Part shown: positions 57,901 to 64,000 of the stretch, piece after piece | Layout: each line of letters begins with the position of its first letter | Numbering within the stretch: position 1 is the stretch's first letter | Assembly (NCBI GenBank): GCA_019925795.1 | Contig: CM034298.1 | Coordinates: forward strand, 27,705,556-27,769,555 | DNA: 64,000 bases | Reading direction: 5' to 3' | From: Dendrobium chrysotoxum | Taxonomy: Eukaryota > Streptophyta > Magnoliopsida > Asparagales > Orchidaceae | Notes under the pieces: model-generated | Told to the model about the DNA's origin: nothing | The model's input: only the letters and a program-made list of their open reading frames with translations | The model's database searches: none | Program-made: the position numbers and the translations under genes

Positions 57901-60300
57901 GCGGCACCGCCTCCCTCCTTTTTTTTTAAATTAAATAAAATTTATTCTTAATTGATTTTAAAATATAAAAAATTTAAAAATTTAATTAAAAATCTAATAA
58001 AAAATTTTTAATATACATATATTATATTAATAATTCAAAATTTTGAATATCATAAACTTAAAATTAATATTAATTTAAAATATTAATTATATTATTAAAT
58101 TATTTTGATTATTAAATATTTATTTACTTATTCAATAATAATCAAAATATATTATATAATAATAAATTTTTTTTTTAAAATATATTTTAAATTTTCAGAA
58201 TTTTTTTAAATCTTCTAATTTAAAATATTTTATTTAAATACTTTAAATAATTTTAATATATATATTAATATTTAATTAATATTAACATTTAATACTAATT
58301 TAATTATTCTAAAACTTTAATGTATTATTTAAAATATCTTAATTGAATTATAAAATACTTTTTAAGCATTTTTGAAATTAAAATTTAATTCAAATCAAAT
58401 ATTCAATATAATTTGAATAATTAAATAATTAATTAATTAAATATTTAACATTCTTTATTTAAATATTTAAAGGTTTAATTAATCATTAATTATGATTAAG
58501 GTTAAATAATTAAAATTTTTAATTAAAGAAAAAAAATTATTCTAAATAATTTTTTAAATTCCAGAAATATTTTAACATTTAATTAAATTTAATTTAAAAT
58601 CACCATGAACTTTAATTAATTTTAAACTATTTAAATTCAATTAATGAACCCTAAACTTTAAAAATTCAAAATAAATTCAAATAAAATCAAAAAAATACAA
58701 ATGATACATCAAATTTTTCAGAAAATTAAGAATTTTAATTTAAAATTATTTTCAAGATTTAAAAACTTAATCTATTTTAATTAATTTGAATTAATTTAAT
58801 ATTTTAATATTTAAATAATATTTAATTAAATATTATATTAAATATTTTGAAATTTAAATATTATTTTCATATTTTTTTAAAAAAATCATAGGACCTCTCA
58901 AATATTTTAAAATTAATTAAATTATATTTTTAAATTATTTTAATTCTAAAACCTATTTGTATATATATATAGGAATATATATTTATATGTATATTTTAAA
59001 GCTATTTTAAAATTATATTTATTTAAATTTTGAACATTGAGAGGTCCATTGAAATTTCAAATATAGATTAAGCTTGATTGAATAGAATTAGTGGGGAGTC
59101 TTGATCAATTGATGGGTAATTATTATCCTAATTACTCATTAATTAACCTTCTATTTATTTGAATTTATTTTTATTTTTTAATCTTTGCATGTATAGGAAG
59201 CACACACCACCTAGTCTTAGGGTTCTCCTAGATTTAGGATTAATTGTGATTGTGTTTGAATGCATATGTTAAGTCAAGGGTCTAGAAACTTTGATCCAAA
59301 CCCAATTAAACTTAGTGTCATCATTAAGGATAATAATTAATGACTTTGTTTAGAGAATTTAGAATAATTCTAATAATTAGGATGCACTTCAAATTGACTT
59401 GAAACTTTGAATACTTAAATATAGTGATATTCTCAGCCTTAGAAAAATTCCCCACTGAATTTTGAAGTCATTAAGTCCCTTAATTAATTTAATCAAAATC
59501 AAAGCTTAATTAAGCCTTAAAACTTCCAAAAAATGTAATAAATCATGATTAAATCCAAAAATTATATATAATACCTCAAACTGACCAAAATTAAACCATT
59601 AATCAATGAAAAATAAAATCTCCTTGACTGGACTTTGAAATCAAGCCTCATTTAATTTTAATTGAAATTTAATATTTAATTAATTTAATTAATTAAAAAT
59701 AATTAAAAATTCTAGAAATTTTCCAAACACTTGGAGATCACCCCTTAGGTCATTCCTGACCTTTGGAGTTGATTTCAAGGAGTTTGGAGGTTATTTGGAT
59801 TCAAATCACAAAAAGGCCTTTAATTAAATAATTTTTGAAAATTCAATAAATACTCAAAACTTCAATAATTCATAACTAATTCAAATGAACTCCAAATTAA
59901 GCAAACTCAAAGTCATACAACTCATCTAAAGGTCTAATATTTATCAAAATTGTTAAGTTTCTAGAAATCAATTAATTTTAAAAAAAAGTCAACTTTTGGT
60001 CAAACCTAGTTCAAAATCAAGTCAAAACTTCGAACCTTCGTAATAAAAATATAGAAAAATCCAATTTTAGCGTACTTACTATCTAACTGATCGTATTAAG
60101 GTCTAGTATTTTAATAAAATATTAACTTTCTAGAAAACACTTTAAATCAAAAAGTCAATCTTTGACCCCTTAATTAAATGATTAAAATAATCCAGAAAAT
60201 TCCAAAATTTAATAATTAATTTCAAATTCCAAAAAATATTTAATTGATGTTTAAAAAACTCAACTAACTCCCTTAATACATAACAACCAGTCCTGAAATG
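57901..60300. other. Very AT-rich noncoding DNA
   Basis: From 57925 to about 59150 the sequence is nearly all A/T with many AATTAA/TTAAAT words and no ORF. After that it is AT-rich with scattered TTGAC-like words. It may continue the T LTR. Nothing else recognised. Confidence 0.5.
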
Positions 60301-60780
60301 AAGTTTTTAGGCTGGACTACTCTGAGCTGCGGGGCTACGTGTCCTAAGGAGGCTTTGTTCCTCGAGCCTGGTGGCACAACGCCATGAATAAATTCTAAGG
60401 AGTGTTAAACTGAAATGAATTTATTCTTAATGATTTAACTAAATTAAAAATCTTTAATTCAAATACATTAACTTGGTTTATCGGCCAGACTACTTCGGGC
60501 TGCGGGGCTACGTGTCCTAAGGAGGCTTTGATCCTCGAGCTTGGTGGCACAACGCCACGAACTGGTTAATGAAAAATTTAAATAAATTAAAACATTAAAA
60601 TCAGCAACCAATCAACTTTAATTAAAATTTAATTAACCCTCAAATTTAATCAAACTCAAATCATTTAATTATATCGGGTACCACTAGGTAACTCAGGCCT
60701 ACGAGGCTATTAAATTAGCCCCAAGGAAGGTGAAATAAACTACACGGCTTCGGTGTGAAACAAAGGTGGTATCCAACAAA
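60301..60780. repeat. GC-rich direct repeats in AT-rich DNA
   Basis: Two ~75-bp copies, starting at 60311 and 60487 (period ~176), share GAGCTGCGGGGCTACGTG / GGGCTGCGGGGCTACGTG, then CCTAAGGAGGCTTTG and GGTGGCACAACGCCA. A third, weaker relative is at about 60680-60770. Function unknown. Confidence 0.65.
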
Positions 60781-63340
60781 TAACTAAAATCAATTTTAAA
60801 AATAAATTTTAAATCATTAAGGTTTAAACTTTAATTAAAAGTCTCCCTTAAGCCTTTCAACCAACCAGAACCTCAAGCAACTTTAATCAAATAATCCTAT
60901 TTAGGATATATCAAACATACACAACTTTTACACACACTTTAGATGGTTTTCTAGGACAACCAACTCTAGTCTTAGGCTAGGCTAGTATTTACTTTTTTAC
61001 TGTGTGTCTGGTTTTCGAGCTTTCACTGCATGCTGTTTGCTAATAATAGAATTGTTGTGATTGTTTATTTATTTATTTACTGCACTCTATGATGTGATTG
61101 ATTATACGATAGATCTACCCCTAGGTTAGGAATGATTTGTACTAATTCAATCTTATGCAGGTGGTCATGCTCATAGAGGGCATAAATTAAAGGGGGCAAA
61201 ATCATAATTATTAAATTGTACAGGTGCTCCAGAAATTTGCTTAAGTCCCCCTTTAAAATTAAAAGAGCATGGCCAAGTCTGGCTGTGATTGAGCATTTAA
61301 ATTTTAATCTATTAACTACTTGGGATGCTTATATAATTGTTGATTATTAGGATAACCCTGCAGCTGGTTGAGTCTAGATTTTTAAATTTTGATTAATATA
61401 ATTTAATTTGAATTGAGTTGTAATGTGTAAAGTGCTTTGAGAATGGGATGTTTAAGCATCCAATTTGGAGTCCAAAGAGGAAGAGACATCCCTTAGGGGA
61501 GAGTCTCTTTCCATTTGGAGATCCAAATTTGAATGATTTCAAATATCCAAAGAGAAAAGATAACCCCCTTTCAAGGGAGAGTTTCTTTTCATTTGGATAT
61601 TCAGATCCGACAATCCAAGGAGTTTCAAGAAGACGAAGAAGTGAAGAACGAGAAGACCCACTCTTAAAGTCATTTGAGTCTTAGGAGTAGAATCTGGATT
61701 ATAGTCAGTGGTACCCGGCCACTTTACTTTTTTTGCAGACCCTGGGTTGTATAATTAAAAGGCACTTGCCTATGAACTTTCAATTTGAGTTTTAATTTAA
61801 TTTATTTAATTAAATGTTGATTGTTTGATGTTGATTGAGATTAAGGACCCACATACTTTTAGTAGTTTATTTGGCGTTCTTGCATGTCGTATTTGATTTA
61901 GCCTGGAATTCGATCAGAGGCTCGTGAGGGTACGGTCAAGAACTATTTCTACTTTAACTAAAATTTAAAAACTTTAGGCTTAGATAGAAATTCTAACGCT
62001 TTTAAAAAGTAAGCCCGGACTCATCGGGGGTTTTTCATGCATTCATATTTACTTTTCTCTTCTGTGTTAGGCACCTCTCCGCCTGTGGGTTTTGGCTGAC
62101 CACCTGACCTATTAGGGTGCAGTTCTGTCAAAGGGGATGTTGTGCAATCCGTAGGATAAAATCTATTTTTAAGCCTGATTTTAAAACTACTACATGTTGA
62201 TTTAAGCATTTTATCAAGTCAACTAGCATGTATTGCATTAGATACAAATTAAAAATTGAGTCTAATTTTTAATTGCATTTTTAACTTAAGCATTTCACCC
62301 AATATATGTTAAGGGGCCAATTAAGATCTGCTCTAGATGTCGGCCCCGCTCTCCTAAAAACTCAATCTTAAACAACGTCCCTAACCACTCTTTCATAAAA
62401 GACCTGACAACATGGTTTTGAAGCGCTTAGGTGATTTAGCTGGCTCCCCAATCCAGGCCGGGTAAGTCCAGGACTGCATTGCATTAGCTAGGATCCAGGT
62501 CACTGACTTTCAGTACCCATTTTAGACTTAGGTTTTGAGGTAGATTTTCAATCTTAATATCTCAACCTCTGGGAATTTGTTTCTCACTTTCTAATAAAAT
62601 TGACCACTCAAATATTAAATCTCTTTCCATCTAATTCAAGCCCAACACTTAGGATAAGTTGGGGTGTTTCTGAAGCGATTCAAGATCTCAAAACACCTCC
62701 TACCCTTCCTCCTTTGACTCCAAAAATAAGTGTTCAACCTTGAACCATTCCCGATTGAAAATTCCAGTCCCTACCTCCTTTGACATCGAACGTTAAAATC
62801 TTAAATAAAATTCGTATCGCTATTTTAATCGAGAGTATTCGTAGAAAATTTTTTGGTTTTCTATGATGTAATTAACTACGAGGGCTTGCGCTCGTAGGAG
62901 ATTTAGAAACCCAGACCTGATTTCAAAATCATATTTTCAAAACCCTTAATTAATTATCTTTGGGAAATTTAAACCAGACGATCATTATTGTCATATTCAA
63001 ACTATCGACAGTGATTGATATCTTCTTTCTCCGGATTGATATATCAATTACCATCGTAATCTTGATTATGAAATTAATGGTCTCTTATCTGAATTATTAT
63101 AGTCGAACAATAGATTTAACATCATTTTGATCCTTCAGGATCATATATTATTTCTCCTTGAGCTTGATTATAATAATAAAGATAAATCTCAAGATTTATA
63201 ATATGAACCTATTAGGGAACGATATGTTCACCTTTCAAGGTGATGCATCATTCATAATAAGTATACGATTATAAAATTTAAATTCTAGAAATTAAACTTT
63301 TCCCAAAGAAAATTAAATACTTTTTAAAACTATATTTTTC
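60781..63340. other. Unassigned noncoding DNA with tandem long hairpins
   Basis: No convincing gene. At 61471-61519 and 61543-61600 two long imperfect hairpins lie in tandem. 62000-62160 and 62390-62520 are less AT-rich islands. An inverted repeat TACGAG / CTCGTA lies near 62878-62897. The boundary between a T LTR and the flank of S cannot be placed. Confidence 0.5.
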
Positions 63341-63861
63341 AATCAAACACTCACATCATACTGTATAATTCACTTCATACTATACAATCTACACATCCTT
63401 GCACAAATCTCAGCCCTTAATTAAATCTACAGTATATATTTATCCAATTATTGGAAATAGTAATGTATGAACACTCCTTCCTACTGTATGATGCACCTTT
63501 CAAAGGCCATTAAATGAATTCAAGTTGGTGGATACGATAATAATTCTAATTCATCATGTACAAACACCTATTTGTACTATATAATCCATTTTGTCAAAAA
63601 GCATATAGACGACACCTCGGGATGAACAAAATCTCTTAAGATCATCCAGTACGATATTGATCGTACTGTATGATTTGACCACCTTTTTCTGGCAGTTTGT
63701 CCAGACGATTTAACTCCTATGATCGTACTGTATTATTTCAAATCATACAGAACGGTTGGATAAAAAATCTATAAATTGGAGGGATTTTCTTAGTTCAATC
63801 CACTAAACCTTGAATTCAATTCTTCTTTCAAACTCCTACCCTCACAACTTTAAGTTCTCAA
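63340..63861 (+). promoter_or_regulatory. Element S: pre-env dyad region
   Basis: Short degenerate dyads with ACTGT cores (CATACTGTATAATTC near 63358, ATCGTAC-T-GTATGAT near 63660, ATCGTAC-T-GTATTAT near 63722), then TATAAAT at 63770-63776 and ATG at 63862. Same order as in A1, A2 and H. The left end of S is unclear. Confidence 0.5.
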
Positions 63862-64000
63862 ATGGCCAGAGGTTGCAAACGATGTCACATGACACAAGGA
63901 GGCTCTTCCTCTCATCACCCAGCTAATGATAGATTTCAAATCGTTAAAGCTTAAGCCGCATACTACAAATACTAAGAGGCTCACATCACCCCCTTGAGAA
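63862..64000 (+). pseudogene. S env-like gene, N-terminal fragment at window end
   Basis: Starts MARGCKRCHMTQGGSSS, comparable to MASGSSKQG in A1. It continues DRFQIVKA, stop, AAYYKY, stop, EAHITPLE. The latter part aligns with DQAAFKCYRNVGITHSKIV of the H protein. Two in-frame stops within 46 codons, so already inactive; it runs off the window. Confidence 0.7.

Noticed and set aside
61448..61684. 78-codon Arg/Lys-rich ORF
   Set aside because: It is a translation of the tandem hairpins; no start context or homology seen.

Overview
This window is plant nuclear DNA made almost wholly of LTR retrotransposons. It suggests a flowering plant with a large, repeat-rich genome; the species cannot be told. 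The evidence is: Ty1/copia elements of the SIRE/Maximus type (gag-pol plus an extra env-like 'putative plant transposon protein' gene after pol), primer-binding sites complementary to plant initiator tRNA-Met (TGGTATCAGAGC), and a Ty3/gypsy element of the Tat/Ogre lineage with an additional RNase H domain. I see no host gene, tRNA or rRNA. All elements lie on the + strand.

Layout. I name the elements for cross-reference. Left nest: A1 (3' part, 1-4420) is interrupted in its 3' LTR by B1 (4421-6928), whose gag is interrupted by C1 (6929-12961, broken off in pol). Unassigned DNA follows (12962-14705), then a solo-looking LTR, E (14706-16670). Two bases later A2 begins (16673), with 5' LTR, decayed gag-pol, env-like pseudogene and 3' LTR from 26449. 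That LTR is interrupted at the same base by B2 (27499-30028), itself interrupted at the same base by C2 (30029-37683). So 1-12961 and about 23087-36045 are two copies of one nested block, nearly equal in length (net difference about 2 bp). At 37683 C2 is fused to a Tat/Ogre gypsy element, T (37684-41334, continuing at 52927). Its 3' untranslated region holds the best-preserved element, H (41335-52926, 11,592 bp, 5-bp target duplication ACCTT). Beyond H lie T's repetitive 3' UTR (to about 54492), a putative long T LTR and unassigned noncoding DNA (54493 to about 63340), and the start of another SIRE pre-env region, S (about 63340-64000).

State of the genes. All gag-pol copies carry stops and frameshifts. 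The only long, uninterrupted, family-consistent ORF is the 379-codon env-like gene of H (49879-51018). H's gag-pol has at least two early stops, one frameshift and two pol stops.

What stands out. The SIRE elements and T carry several separate arrays of short inverted repeats whose arms change together between copies: (1) a 15-bp dyad ATCGTMC-N-GKACGAT in the LTR U3, repeated directly upstream of the env-like gene; (2) a 39-bp tandem array of GGAG-type-loop hairpins in the presumed RNA leader; (3) small AAA-loop hairpins in the 3' noncoding spacers; (4) a roughly 49-bp-period hairpin array in T's 3' UTR. Matched changes in both arms, seen by eye in several copies, suggest that the symmetry itself is maintained. 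I regard these arrays, and the idea that env is driven by a copy of the U3 control array, as the most interesting content.
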